Below, piece after piece: positions 31,826-42,878 of a stretch of 64,000 nucleotides of DNA. The stretch lies in contig NC_064047.1 of NCBI RefSeq assembly GCF_932526225.1, positions 3,223,501 to 3,287,500 of the forward strand, given 5' to 3'. The notes under the pieces are model-generated. The model ran no database searches. It was given only the letters and a program-made list of their open reading frames with translations, and had not been told where the DNA came from. A program made the position numbers and the translations under genes. Origin of the DNA: Nematostella vectensis. Lineage: Eukaryota > Cnidaria > Anthozoa > Actiniaria > Edwardsiidae. Numbering within the stretch: the stretch's first letter is position 1; each line of letters starts with the position of its first letter.

Positions 31826-31907
31826 GTTGCGGTGGCCGAGTGGTTAAGGCGTTAGACTTTAAATCCAATGGGGTCTTCCCGCGCAGGTTCGTACCCTGCC
31901 CGCAACG
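31826..31907 (+). pseudogene. Class I, anticodon TTA
   Basis: 3,159-bp partner of 28667 with the same sequence. Confidence 0.6.
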
Positions 31908-32309
31908 GTTCTTTTTTCTTCAAACACATTTCTAATACTTTATTGATTCATTTTCAATTTCGATGCAGTTTTGTTATTTAAAAAAGGTAGGGACGAACAT
32001 CCAAGGTTGCGGTGGCCGAGGAGTTAAGGCGTTAAACTAAAAATCCCATGGGATCTACCCTCGCAGGATCGAATCCTGCCCTCAACGATATATTTTTGTT
32101 TGTAAAATCCCTGATCAAAAAAACAAAGAGGTAAAAATGCTATTTGAAAAGTAAAAGGTTGCGGTGGCCGAGTGGTTAAGGCGTTAGACTAAAAATGCAA
32201 TGCGATCTTTACGCGCAGATTAGAGTCCTGCCCGCAACGATATGTTTTTGTTTAAAAAATCCCTGATCAAAATAACAAAGAGGTAAAAATGCTATTTGAA
32301 AAATCCAAG

Positions 32310-32391
32310 GTTGCGGTGGCCGAGTGGTTAAGGCGTTGGACTAGAAATCCAATGGGATCTTCCCGCGCAGGTTCGAATCCTGCTCGCAACG
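32310..32391 (+). tRNA. tRNA-Ser(AGA)
   Basis: Exact class A copy; T5 stop at 32397-32401. Partner of 29151. Confidence 0.94.
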
Positions 32392-32613
32392 ATACATTTT
32401 TGTTTGAAAAATCCCTGATCAAAATAACAAAGAGGTAAAAAAGCTATTTAAAAAATCCAAGGTTGGGGAGGCCGAGTAGTTAAGGCGTTGGAATAGAAAT
32501 CAAATGGGATCTTTCCGCGCAGGCCCGAATCCTGCCCGCAACGATATATTTTTGTTTGTAAAATCCCTGATCAAAAAAACAAAGAGGTAAAAATGCTATT
32601 TGAAAAATCCAAG

Positions 32614-32695
32614 GTTGCGGTGGCCGAGTGGTTAAGGCGTTGGACTAGAAATCCAATGGGATCTTCCCGCGCAGGTTCGAATCCTGCTCGCAACG
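32614..32695 (+). tRNA. tRNA-Ser(AGA)
   Basis: Exact class A copy; T5 stop at 32701-32705. Last unit before the two 3,159-bp copies diverge. Confidence 0.94.
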
Positions 32696-32926
32696 ATACA
32701 TTTTTGTTTGAAAAATCCCTGATCAAAATAACAAAGAGGTAAAAAAGCTATTTGAAGAATCCAAGGTTGCGGTGGCCGAGCGGTTAAGGCGTTGGACTAG
32801 AAATCTAATGGGATCTTCCCGCGCAGGTTCGAATCCTGCCCACAACGATACATTTTTCGACGCTTTGTTTGAAGAATCCTTGTTCAGAAAAACAAAGCGG
32901 AAATGAAGCTAATTCAAAAATCCAAT

Positions 32927-33008
32927 GTTGCGGTGGCCGAGTGGTTAAGGCGTTGGACTAGAAATCCAATGGGATCTTCCCGCGCAGGTTCGAATCCTGC
33001 TCGCAACG
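32927..33008 (+). tRNA. tRNA-Ser(AGA)
   Basis: Exact class A copy after B32766; T5 stop at 33014-33018. Confidence 0.94.
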
Positions 33009-33078
33009 ATACATTTTTGTTTGAAAAATCCCTGATCAAAATAACAAAGAAATAAAAATGCTATTTGAAAAATCCAAG

Positions 33079-33160
33079 GTTGCGGTGGCCGAGTGGTTAA
33101 GGCGTTGGACTAGAAATCCAATGGGATCTTCCCGCGCAGGCCCGAATCCTGCCCGCAACG
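33079..33160 (+). tRNA. Class M tRNA-Ser(AGA)-like unit, CCCGAAT T loop
   Basis: Representative of ten M units. Acceptor (GTTGCGG/CCGCAAC), D and anticodon arms are intact and fully paired; only the T loop (CCCGAAT, so C54C55) and hence the B box differ from a consensus tRNA-Ser(AGA). G73 and T5 are present here. Looks like a class A 5' half joined to a class C T arm. Confidence 0.65.
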
Positions 33161-33382
33161 ATATATTTTTGTTTGTAAAATCCCTGATCAAAAAAACAAA
33201 GAGGTAAAAATGCTATTTGAAAAATCCAAGGTTGCGGTGGCCGAGTGGTTAAGGCGTTGGACTAGAAATCCAATGGGATCTTCCCGCGCAAGCCCGAATC
33301 CTGCCCGCAACGATATATTTTTGTTTGTAAAATCCCTGATCAAAAAAACAAAGAGGTAAAAATGCTATTTGAAAAATCCAAG

Positions 33383-33464
33383 GTTGCGGTGGCCGAGTGG
33401 TTAAGGCGTTGGACTAGAAATCCAATGGGATCTTCCCGCGCAGGTTCGAATCCTGCTCGCAACG
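33383..33464 (+). tRNA. tRNA-Ser(AGA)
   Basis: Exact class A copy after two M units; T5 stop at 33470-33474. Confidence 0.94.
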
Positions 33465-33695
33465 ATACATTTTTGTTTGAAAAATCCCTGATCAAAATAA
33501 CAAAGAGGTAAAAAAGCTATTTGAAGAATCCAAGGTTGCGGTGGCCGAGTGGTTAAGGCGTTGGACTAGAAATCTAATGGGATCTTCCCGCGCAGGTTCG
33601 AATCCTGCCCACAACGATACATTTTTCGACGCTTTGTTTGAAGAATCCTTGTTCAGAAAAACAAAGCGGAAATGAAGCTAATTCAAAAATCCAAT

Positions 33696-33777
33696 GTTGC
33701 GGTGGCCGAGTGGTTAAGGCGTTGGACTAGAAATCCAATGGGATCTTCCCGCGCAGGTTCGAATCCTGCTCGCAACG
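33696..33777 (+). tRNA. tRNA-Ser(AGA)
   Basis: Exact class A copy after B33535; T5 stop at 33783-33787. Confidence 0.94.
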
Positions 33778-34008
33778 ATACATTTTTGTTTGAAAAATCC
33801 CTGATCAAAATAACAAAGAGGTAAAAAAGCTATTTAAAAAATCCAAGGTTGGGGAGGCCGAGTAGTTAAGGCGTTGGAATAGAAATCCAATGGGATCTTC
33901 CCGCGCAGGCTCGAATCCTGCCCGCAACGATAAAGTTTTCGACATTTTGTTTGAAGAATGCCTGATCAAAATAAAAAAGAAGAAAAGAAGCTATTTCAAA
34001 AATCCAAG

Positions 34009-34090
34009 GTTGCGGTGGCCGAGTGGTTAAGGCGTTGGACTTGAAATCCAATGGGATCTTCCCGCGCAGGCTCGAATCCTGCCCGCAACG
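34009..34090 (+). tRNA. D/C chimaeric unit, anticodon TGA
   Basis: Class D through the variable arm, then CTCGAAT T loop and the T4 spacer of class C. Flanking spacers on both sides are of the same C type, consistent with a one-period slip. Confidence 0.6.
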
Positions 34091-35284
34091 ATAAAGTTTT
34101 CGACATTTTGTTTGAAGAATGCCTGATCAAAATAAAAAAGAAGAAAAGAAGCTATTTCAAAAATCCAAGGTTGCGGTGGCCGAGTGGTTAAGGCGTTGGA
34201 CTTGAAATCCAATGGGATCTTCCCGCGCAGATTCGAAACCTGCCCGCAACGATACATTTTTCGACATTTTGTTTGAAGAATCCCTGATCAAAATAAAAAA
34301 AAAGAAGCTATTTGAAAAATCCAAGGTTGAGGTGGCCGAGTGGTTAAGTCGATGGACTTGAAATCCAATGGGATCTTACCACACAGGTTCGAACCCTGCC
34401 CGCAACGGTTCTTTTTTCTTAAAACATATTTCTAATACTTTATTGATCCAGTTGAAATTTCGATGCAGTTTTATTATTTAAAAAAAGTAGGGACGAACAT
34501 CCAAGGTTGCGGTGGCCGAGGAGTTAAGGCGTTGGACTAGAAATCTAATGGGATCTTCCCGCGCAGGTTCGAATCCTGCCCACAACGATAAATTTTTCAA
34601 CATTTTGTTTGAACAATCCCTGAACAAAATAGCAAAGCGGAAATGAAGCTAATTCAAAAATCCAATGTTGAGGTGGCCGAGTGGTTAAGGCGTTGGACTA
34701 GAAATCCAATGGGATCTTCCCGCGCAGGTTCGAATCCTGCTCGCAACGATACATTTTTGTTTGAAAAATCCCTGATCAAAATAACAAAGAGGTAAAAAAG
34801 CTATTTGAAGAATCCAAGGTTGGGGAGGCCGAGTGGTTAAGTCGTTGGAATAGAAATCCAATGGGATCTTCCCGCGCAGGCCGGAACCTGCCCGCAACGA
34901 TAAATTGTTCGACATTTTGTTTGAAGAATGCCTGATCAAAAAAAAAAAAGAAGCTATTTCAAAAATCCAAGGTTGCGGTGGCCGAGCGGTTAAGGCGTTG
35001 GACTAGAAATCTAATGGGATCATCCCGCGCAGGTTCGAATCCTGCCCACAACGATACATTTTTCGACGCTTTGTTTGAAGAATCCTTGTTCAGAAAAGCA
35101 AAGCGGAAATGAAGCTAATTCAAAAATCCAATGTTGCGGTGGCCGAGTGGTTAAGGCGTTGGACTAAAAATGCAATGCGATCTTTACGCGCAGATTAGAG
35201 TCCTGCCCGCAACGATATGTTTTTGTTTAAAAAATCCCTGATCAAAATAACAAAGAGGTAAAAATGCTATTTGAAAAATCCAAG

Positions 35285-35366
35285 GTTGCGGTGGCCGAGT
35301 GGTTAAGGCGTTGGACAAGAAATCCAATGGGATCTTCCCGCGCAGGTTCGAATCCTGCTCGCAACG
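35285..35366 (+). pseudogene. Class A unit with U33 changed to A
   Basis: The anticodon loop reads CAAGAAA. U33 makes the U-turn of nearly all tRNAs; its loss should impair decoding. All other parts match class A. The same change occurs at 37837 and 45501. Confidence 0.7.
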
Positions 35367-35436
35367 ATACATTTTTGTTTGAAAAATCCCTGATCAAAAT
35401 AACAAAGAGGTAAAAAAGCTATTTGAAGAATCCAAG

Positions 35437-35517
35437 GTTGGGGAGGCCGAGTGGTTAAGGCGTTGGTTAGAAATCCAATGGGATCTTCCCGCGCAGGTCC
35501 GGATCCTGCCCGCAACG
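35437..35517 (+). pseudogene. Class C unit with base lost in anticodon arm (81 nt)
   Basis: Reads GTTGGTTAGAAATCC where sister units read GTTGGATTAGAAATCC. It carries the TCCGGAT T loop seen at 37989 and 45653. Confidence 0.75.
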
Positions 35518-36406
35518 ATACATTTTTCGACATTTTGTTTGAAGAATCCCTGATCAAAATAAAAAAAAAGAAGCTATTTGAAAAATCCAAGGTTGAGGTG
35601 GCCGAGTGGTTAAGGCGATGGACTTGAAATCCAATGGGATCTTACCGCACAGGTTCGAACCCTGCCCGCAACGGTTCTTTTTTCTTAAAACATATTTCTA
35701 ATACTTTATTGATTCAGTTGAAATTTCGATGCAGTTTTATTATTTAAAAAAAGTAGGGACGAACATTCAAGGTTGCGGTGGCCGAGGAGTTAAGGCGTTG
35801 GACTAGAAATCTAATGGGATCTTCCCGCGCAGGTTCGAATCCTGCCCACAACGATAAATTTTTCAACATTTTGTTTGAACAATCCCTGAACAAAATAGCA
35901 AAGCGGAAATGAAGCTAATTCAAAAATCCAATGTTGCGGTGGCCGAGTGGTTAAGGCGTTGGACTAGAAATCCAATGGGATCTTCCCGCGCAGGTTCGAA
36001 TTCTGCTCGCAACGATACATTTTTGTTTGAAAAATCCCTGATCAAAATAACAAAGAGCTAAAAAAGCTATTTGAAGAATCCAAGGTTGGGGAGGCCGAGT
36101 GGTTAAGGCGTTGGAATAGAAATCCAATGGGATCTTCCCGCGCAGGCCCGAATCCTGCCCGCAACGATAAATTTTTAGACATTTCGTTTGAAGAATCCTT
36201 GTTCAGAATAACAAAGAGGAAATAGAGCTCTTTTAAAAATCTAATGTTGCGGTGGCCGAGTGGTTAAACCGTTGGAATAGAAATCCAATGGGATCTTCCC
36301 GCGCAGGCTCGAATCCTGCCCGCAACGATAAAGTTTTCGACATTTTGTTTGAAGAATCCCTGATCAAAATAAAAAAGAAGAAAAGAAGCGATTTGAAAAA
36401 TCCAAG

Positions 36407-36488
36407 GTTGCGGTGGCCGAGTGGTTAAGGCGTTGGACTTGAAATCCAATGGGATCTTCCCGCGCAGGTTCGAACCCTGCCCGCAACG
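36407..36488 (+). tRNA. tRNA-Ser(TGA) with T7 terminator
   Basis: Exact class D body after an N unit; T7 stop at 36493-36499. Confidence 0.94.
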
Positions 36489-36739
36489 GTTCTTTTTTTC
36501 TGCAAACACATTTCAAATACTTTATTGATCCAGTTACAATTTCGATGCAGTTTTATTATTTAAAAAAAGTAGGGACAAACATCCAAGGTTTCGGTGGCCG
36601 AGGAGTTAAGGCGTTATACTCAAAATCCCATGGGATCTACCCTCGCAGGATCGAATCCTGCCCGCAACGATATATTTTTGTTTAAAAAATCCCTGTCCAA
36701 AATAACAAAGAGGTAAATATGCTATTTGAAAAATCCAAG

Positions 36740-36821
36740 GTTGCGGTGGCCGAGTGGTTAAGGCGTTGGACTAGAAATCCAATGGGATCTTCCCGCGCAG
36801 GTTCGAATCCTGCTCGCAACG
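36740..36821 (+). tRNA. tRNA-Ser(AGA)
   Basis: Exact class A copy after G36588; T5 stop at 36827-36831. Confidence 0.94.
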
Positions 36822-37043
36822 ATACATTTTTGTTTTAAAAATCCCTGATCAAAATAACAAAGAGGTAAAAAAGCTATTTGAAAAATCCAAGGTTGCGGTG
36901 GCCGAGTGGTGAAGGCGTTGGACTAGAAATCCAATGGGATCTTCCCGCGCAGGTTCGAATCCTGCTCGCAACGATACATTTTTGTTTGAAAAATCCCTGA
37001 TCAAAATAACAAAGAGGTAAAAAAGCTATTTGAACAATCCAAG

Positions 37044-37125
37044 GTTGGGGAGGCCGAGTAGTTAAGGCGTTGGAATAGAAATCCAATGGGATCTTCCCGC
37101 GCAGGTTCGAACCCTGCCGGCAACG
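37044..37125 (+). pseudogene. Class C unit with TGA-type T arm and GGCAACG end
   Basis: Representative of nine units (37044, 40245, 42156, 43101, 44708, 47909, 48854, 52892, 53837) with a C-type 5' half (GTTGGGG, TAGTT, GAATAG) and a D-type 3' half with a restored B box GGTTCGAACCC. Most end CCGGCAACG, so position 67 is G opposite G6 as well. AGA anticodon. Confidence 0.65.
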
Positions 37126-37684
37126 ATACATTTTTCGACATTTTGTTTGAAGAATCCCTGATCAAAATAAAAAAAAAGAAGCTATTTGAAAAATCCAAGG
37201 TTGAGGTGGCCGAGTGGTTAAGGCGATGGACTTGAAATCCAATGGGATCTTCCCGCGCAGGTTCGAACCCTGCCCGCAACGGTTCTTTTTTTCTGCAAAC
37301 ACATTTCAAATACTTTATTGATCCAGTTACAATTTCGATGCACTTTTATTATTTAAAAAAAGTAGGGACAAACATCCAAGGTTTCGGTGGCCAAGGAGTT
37401 AAGGCGTTATACTCAAAATCCCATGGGATCTACCCTCGCAGGATCGAATCCTGCCCGCAACGATATATTTTTGTTTGAAAAATCCCTGATCAAAAACACA
37501 AAGAGGTAAAAATGCTATTTGAAAAGTCCAAGGTTGGGGTGGCCGAGTGGTTAAGACGTTGGACTAAAAATTCAATGCGATCTTCCCGCGCAGATTAGAG
37601 TCCTGCCCGCAACGATATATTTTTGTTTAAAAAATCCCTGTCCAAAATAACAAAGAGGTAAATATGCTATTTGAAAAATCCAAG

Positions 37685-37766
37685 GTTGCGGTGGCCGAGT
37701 GGTTAAGGCGTTGGACTAGAAATCCAATGGGATCTTCCCGCGCAGGTTCGAATCCTGCTCGCAACG
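37685..37766 (+). tRNA. tRNA-Ser(AGA)
   Basis: Exact class A copy after F37533; T5 stop at 37772-37776. Confidence 0.94.
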
Positions 37767-37836
37767 ATACATTTTTGTTTGAAAAATCCCTGATCAAAAT
37801 AACAAAGAGGTAAAAAAGCTATTTGAAAAATCCAAG

Positions 37837-37918
37837 GTTGCGGTGGCCGAGTGGTGAAGGCGTTGGACAAGAAATCCAATGGGATCTTCCCGCGCAGGTT
37901 CGAATCCTGCTCGCAACG
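37837..37918 (+). pseudogene. Class A variant with U33 changed to A
   Basis: Has GTGGTGAAGG in the D loop like the neighbouring variant A units, plus loop CAAGAAA. The partner is 45501. Confidence 0.7.
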
Positions 37919-37988
37919 ATACATTTTTGTTTGAAAAATCCCTGATCAAAATAACAAAGAGGTAAAAAAGCTATTTGAAGAATCCAAG

Positions 37989-38070
37989 GTTGGGGAGGCC
38001 GAGTGGTTAAGGCGTTGGATTAGAAATCCAATGGGATCTTCCCGCGCAGGTCCGGATCCTGCCCGCAACG
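37989..38070 (+). pseudogene. Class C unit with TCCGGAT T loop
   Basis: A rare form, full 82 nt, with GATTAG and T loop TCCGGAT. It is shared by 45653 (7,664-bp partner) and by 35437, where one more base is lost in the anticodon arm. Useful as a marker linking these three places. Confidence 0.65.
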
Positions 38071-39133
38071 ATACATTTTTCGACATTTTGTTTGAAGAAT
38101 CCCTGATCAAAATAAAAAAAAGAAGCTATTTGAAAAATCCAAGGTTGAGGTGGCCGAGTGGTTAAGGCGATGGACTTGAAATCCAATGGAATCTTACCGC
38201 ACAGGTTCGAGCCCTGCCCGCAACGGTTCTTTTTTCTTAAGACATATTTCTAATACTTTATTGATCCAGTTGAAATTTCGATGCAGTTTTATTATTTAAA
38301 AAAAGTAGGGACGAACATCCAAGGTTGCGGTGGCCGAGGAGTTAAGGCGTTGGACTAGAAATCTAATGGGATCTTCCCGCGCAGGTTCGAATCCTGCCCA
38401 CAACGATAAATTTTTCAACATTTTGTTTGAACAATCCCTGAACAAAATAGCAAAGCGGAAATGAAGCTAATTCAAAAATCCAATGTTGCGGTGGCCGAGT
38501 GGTTAAGGCGTTGGACTAGAAATCCAATGGGATCTTCCCGCGCAGGTTCAAATCCTGCTCGCAACGATACATTTTTGTTTGAAAAATCCCTGATCAAAAT
38601 AACAAAGAGGTAAAAAAGCTATTTGAAGAATCCAAGGTTGGGGAGGCAGAGTGGTTAAGGCGTTGGATTAGAAATCCAATGGGATCTTCCCGAGCAGGCC
38701 CGAATCCTGCCCGCAACGACACATTTTTCGACATTTTGTTTGAAGAATCCCTGATCAAAATAAAAAAAAAGAAGCTATTTGAAAAATCCAAGGTTGAGGT
38801 GGCCGAGTGGTTAAGGCGATGGACTTGAAATCCAATGGGATCTTACCGCACAGGTTCGAACCCTGCCCGCAACGGTTCTTTTTTCTTAAAACATATTTCT
38901 AATACTTTATTGATTCAGTTGAAATTTCGATGCAGTTTTATTATTTAAAAAAAGTAGGGACGAACATTCAAGGTTGCGGTGGCCGAGGAGTTAAGGCGTT
39001 GGACTAGAAATCTAATGGGATCTTCCCGCGCAGGTTCGAATCCTGCCCACAACGATAAATTTTTCAACATTTTGTTTGAACAATCCCTGAACAAAATAGC
39101 AAAGCGGAAATGAAGCTAATTCAAAAATCCAAT

Positions 39134-39215
39134 GTTGCGGTGGCCGAGTGGTTAAGGCGTTGGACTAGAAATCCAATGGGATCTTCCCGCGCAGGTTCGA
39201 ATCCTGCTCGCAACG
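39134..39215 (+). tRNA. tRNA-Ser(AGA)
   Basis: Exact class A copy between B38973 and C39286; T5 stop at 39221-39225. Confidence 0.94.
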
Positions 39216-39607
39216 ATACATTTTTGTTTGAAAAATCCCTGATCAAAATAACAAAGAGCTAAAAAAGCTATTTGAAGAATCCAAGGTTGGGGAGGCCGAG
39301 TGGTTAAGGCGTTGGAATAGAAATCCAATGGGATCTTCCCGCGCAGGCCCGAATCCTGCCCGCAACGATAAATTTTTCGACATTTCGTTTGAAGAATCCT
39401 TGTTCAGAATAACAAAGAGGAAATAGAGCTCTTTTAAAAATCTAATGTTGCGGTGGCCGAGTGGTTAAACCGTTGGAATAGAAATCCAATGGGATCTTCC
39501 CGCGCAGGCTCGAATCCTGCCCGCAACGATAAAGTTTTCGACATTTTGTTTGAAGAATCCCTGATCAAAATAAAAAAGAAGAAAAGAAGCGATTTGAAAA
39601 ATCCAAG

Positions 39608-39689
39608 GTTGCGGTGGCCGAGTGGTTAAGGCGTTGGACTTGAAATCCAATGGGATCTTCCCGCGCAGGTTCGAACCCTGCCCGCAACG
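39608..39689 (+). tRNA. tRNA-Ser(TGA) with T7 terminator
   Basis: Exact class D body; T7 stop at 39694-39700. Partner of 36407 at 3,201 bp. Confidence 0.94.
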
Positions 39690-39940
39690 GTTCTTTTTTT
39701 CTGCAAACACATTTCAAATACTTTATTGATCCAGTTACAATTTCGATGCAGTTTTATTATTTAAAAAAAGTAGGGACAAACATCCAAGGTTTCGGTGGCC
39801 GAGGAGTTAAGGCGTTATACTCAAAATCCCATGGGATCTACCCTCGCAGGATCGAATCCTGCCCGCAACGATATATTTTTGTTTAAAAAATCCCTGTCCA
39901 AAATAACAAAGAGGTAAATATGCTATTTGAAAAATCCAAG

Positions 39941-40022
39941 GTTGCGGTGGCCGAGTGGTTAAGGCGTTGGACTAGAAATCCAATGGGATCTTCCCGCGCA
40001 GGTTCGAATCCTGCTCGCAACG
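39941..40022 (+). tRNA. tRNA-Ser(AGA)
   Basis: Exact class A copy after G39789; T5 stop at 40028-40032. Confidence 0.94.
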
Positions 40023-40885
40023 ATACATTTTTGTTTGAAAAATCCCTGATCAAAATAACAAAGAGGTAAAAAAGCTATTTGAAAAATCCAAGGTTGCGGT
40101 GGCCGAGTGGTGAAGGCGTTGGACTAGAAATCCAATGGGATCTTCCCGCGCAGGTTCGAATCCTGCTCGCAACGATACATTTTTGTTTGAAAAATCCCTG
40201 ATCAAAAAAACAAAGAGGTAAAAAAGCTATTTGAACAATCCAAGGTTGGGGAGGCCGAGTAGTTAAGGCGTTGGAATAGAAATCCAATGGGATCTTCCCG
40301 CGCAGGTTCGAACCCTGCCGGCAACGATACATTTTTCGACATTTTGTTTGAAGAATCCCTGATCAAAATAAAAAAAAAGAAGCTATTTGAAAAATCCAAG
40401 GTTGAGGTGGCCGAGTGGTTAAGGCGATGGACTTGAAATCCAATGGGATCTTCCCGCGCAGGTTCGAACCCTGCCCGCAACGGTTCTTTTTTTCTGCAAA
40501 CACATTTCAAATACTTTATTGATCCAGTTACAATTTCGATGCACTTTTATTATTTAAAAAAAGTAGGGACAAACATCCAAGGTTTCGGTGGCCAAGGAGT
40601 TAAGGCGTTATACTCAAAATCCCATGGGATCTACCCTCGCAGGATCGAATCCTGCCCGCAACGATATATTTTTGTTTGAAAAATCCCTGATCAAAAACAC
40701 AAAGAGGTAAAAATGCTATTTGAAAAGTCCAAGGTTGGGGTGGCCGAGTGGTTAAGACGTTGGACTAAAAATTCAATGCGATCTTCCCGCGCAGATTAGA
40801 GTCCTGCCCGCAACGATATATTTTTGTTTAAAAAATCCCTGTCCAAAATAACAAAGAGGTAAATATGCTATTTGAAAAATCCAAG

Positions 40886-40967
40886 GTTGCGGTGGCCGAG
40901 TGGTTAAGGCGTTGGACTAGAAATCCAATGGGATCTTCCCGCGCAGGTTCGAATCCTGCCCGCAACT
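40886..40967 (+). pseudogene. Class A unit at a deletion junction, G73 lost
   Basis: The 5' part is an exact A unit up to the T loop. The 3' end CCCGCAACTAAATTTTTCAAC belongs to a different unit type with two bases (GA) lost. Eight units present in the sister round are absent after this point, so the unit is the crossover joint. Confidence 0.7.
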
Positions 40968-41044
40968 AAATTTTTCAACATTTTGTTTGAACAATCCCTG
41001 AACAAAATAGCAAAGCGGAAATGAAGCTAATTCAAAAATCCAAT

Positions 41045-41126
41045 GTTGCGGTGGCCGAGTGGTTAAGGCGTTGGACTAGAAATCCAATGGGATCTTCCCG
41101 CGCAGGTTCGAATCCTGCTCGCAACG
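41045..41126 (+). tRNA. tRNA-Ser(AGA)
   Basis: Exact class A copy just after the junction unit at 40886; T5 stop at 41132-41136. Confidence 0.94.
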
Positions 41127-41518
41127 ATACATTTTTGTTTGAAAAATCCCTGATCAAAATAACAAAGAGCTAAAAAAGCTATTTGAAGAATCCAAGGTTG
41201 GGGAGGCCGAGTGGTTAAGGCGTTGGAATAGAAATCCAATGGGATCTTCCCGCGCAGGCCCGAATCCTGCCCGCAACGATAAATTTTTCGACATTTCGTT
41301 TGAAGAATCCTTGTTCAGAATAACAAAGAGGAAATAGAGCTCTTTTAAAAATCTAATGTTGCGGTGGCCGAGTGGTTAAACCGTTGGAATAGAAATCCAA
41401 TGGGATCTTCCCGCGCAGGCTCGAATCCTGCCCGCAACGATAAAGTTTTCGACATTTTGTTTGAAGAATCCCTGATCAAAATAAAAAAGAAGAAAAGAAG
41501 CGATTTGAAAAATCCAAG

Positions 41519-41600
41519 GTTGCGGTGGCCGAGTGGTTAAGGCGTTGGACTTGAAATCCAATGGGATCTTCCCGCGCAGGTTCGAACCCTGCCCGCAACG
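41519..41600 (+). tRNA. tRNA-Ser(TGA) with T7 terminator
   Basis: Exact class D body; T7 stop at 41605-41611. Confidence 0.94.
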
Positions 41601-41851
41601 GTTCTTTTTTTCTGCAAACACATTTCAAATACTTTATTGATCCAGTTACAATTTCGATGCAGTTTTATTATTTAAAAAAAGTAGGGACAAACATCCAAGG
41701 TTTCGGTGGCCGAGGAGTTAAGGCGTTATACTCAAAATCCCATGGGATCTACCCTCGCAGGATCGAATCCTGCCCGCAACGATATATTTTTGTTTAAAAA
41801 ATCCCTGTCCAAAATAACAAAGAGGTAAATATGCTATTTGAAAAATCCAAG

Positions 41852-41933
41852 GTTGCGGTGGCCGAGTGGTTAAGGCGTTGGACTAGAAATCCAATGGGAT
41901 CTTCCCGCGCAGGTTCGAATCCTGCTCGCAACG
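41852..41933 (+). tRNA. tRNA-Ser(AGA)
   Basis: Exact class A copy after G41700; T5 stop at 41939-41943. Confidence 0.94.
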
Positions 41934-42796
41934 ATACATTTTTGTTTGAAAAATCCCTGATCAAAATAACAAAGAGGTAAAAAAGCTATTTGAAAAATCC
42001 AAGGTTGCGGTGGCCGAGTGGTGAAGGCGTTGGACTAGAAATCCAATGGGATCTTCCCGCGCAGGTTCGAATCCTGCTCGCAACGATACATTTTTGTTTG
42101 AAAAATCCCTGATCAAAATAACAAAGAGGTAAAAAAGCTATTTGAACAATCCAAGGTTGGGGAGGCCGAGTAGTTAAGGCGTTGGAATAGAAATCCAATG
42201 GGATCTTCCCGCGCAGGTTCGAACCCTGCCGGCAACGATACATTTTTCGACATTTTGTTTGAAGAATCCCTGATCAAAATAAAAAAAAAGAAGCTATTTA
42301 AAAAATCCAAGGTTGAGGTGGCCGAGTGGTTAAGGCGATGGACTTGAAATCCAATGGGATCTTCCCGCGCAGGTTCGAACCCTGCCCGCAACGGTTCTTT
42401 TTTTCTGCAAACACATTTCAAATACTTTATTGATCCAGTTACAATTTCGATGCACTTTTATTATTTAAAAAAAGTAGGGACAAACATCCAAGGTTTCGGT
42501 GGCCAAGGAGTTAAGGCGTTATACTCAAAATCCCATGGGATCTACCCTCGCAGGATCGAATCCTGCCCGCAACGATATATTTTTGTTTGAAAAATCCCTG
42601 ATCAAAAACACAAAGAGGTAAAAATGCTATTTGAAAAGTCCAAGGTTGGGGTGGCCGAGTGGTTAAGACGTTGGACTAAAAATTCAATGCGATCTTCCCG
42701 CGCAGATTAGAGTCCTGCCCGCAACGATATATTTTTGTTTAAAAAATCCCTGTCCAAAATAACAAAGAGGTAAATATGCTATTTGAAAAATCCAAG

Positions 42797-42878
42797 GTTG
42801 CGGTGGCCGAGTGGTTAAGGCGTTGGACTAGAAATCCAATGGGATCTTCCCGCGCAGGTTCGAATCCTGCTCGCAACG
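42797..42878 (+). tRNA. tRNA-Ser(AGA)
   Basis: Exact class A copy after F42645; T5 stop at 42884-42888. Confidence 0.94.

Larger units (their letters stand above)
29768..32926 (+). repeat. Higher-order repeat 3,159 bp, copy 2 (20 units)
   Basis: Unit starts: D29768, E29924, B30104, A30265, C30416, M30568, A30718, C30870, I31031, G31211 (AGA), M31363, A31513, C31665, I31826, G32006 (AAA), F32158, A32310, C32462, A32614, B32766. The first 19 starts equal copy 1 plus 3,159. Only a few base differences were seen, for example in the spacers near 29091/32250 and 28154/31309. The copies part at 29607 versus 32766, where copy 2 switches to a B unit. Confidence 0.92.
32927..36245 (+). repeat. Array map 7: 21 units
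   Basis: Unit starts: A32927, M33079, M33231, A33383, B33535, A33696, C33848, X34009 (TGA 5' half, C-type T arm), D34170, E34326, B34506, A34667, C34819 (81 nt), B34972, F35133, A35285, C35437 (81 nt), E35592, B35772, A35933, C36085. A34667 has GTTGAGG and so loses pair 5-68. Confidence 0.9.
36246..39446 (+). repeat. N-D-G-A higher-order repeat, round 1 (3,201 bp, 20 units)
   Basis: Unit starts: N36246, D36407, G36588, A36740, A36892, C37044, E37200, G37381, F37533, A37685, A37837, C37989, E38144, B38324, A38485, C38637, E38793, B38973, A39134, C39286. This is the full-length form of the block. The same 20 units in the same order occur in round 4 (43910-47110), offset 7,664. Confidence 0.93.
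39447..41357 (+). repeat. N-D-G-A higher-order repeat, round 2 (1,911 bp, shortened, 12 units)
   Basis: Unit starts: N39447, D39608, G39789, A39941, A40093, C40245, E40401, G40582, F40734, A40886, A41045, C41197. The first ten units match round 1; A40886 is the junction where eight units of round 1 are missing. Its body is A-like but its 3' end and spacer come from a B-type unit. Confidence 0.92.
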
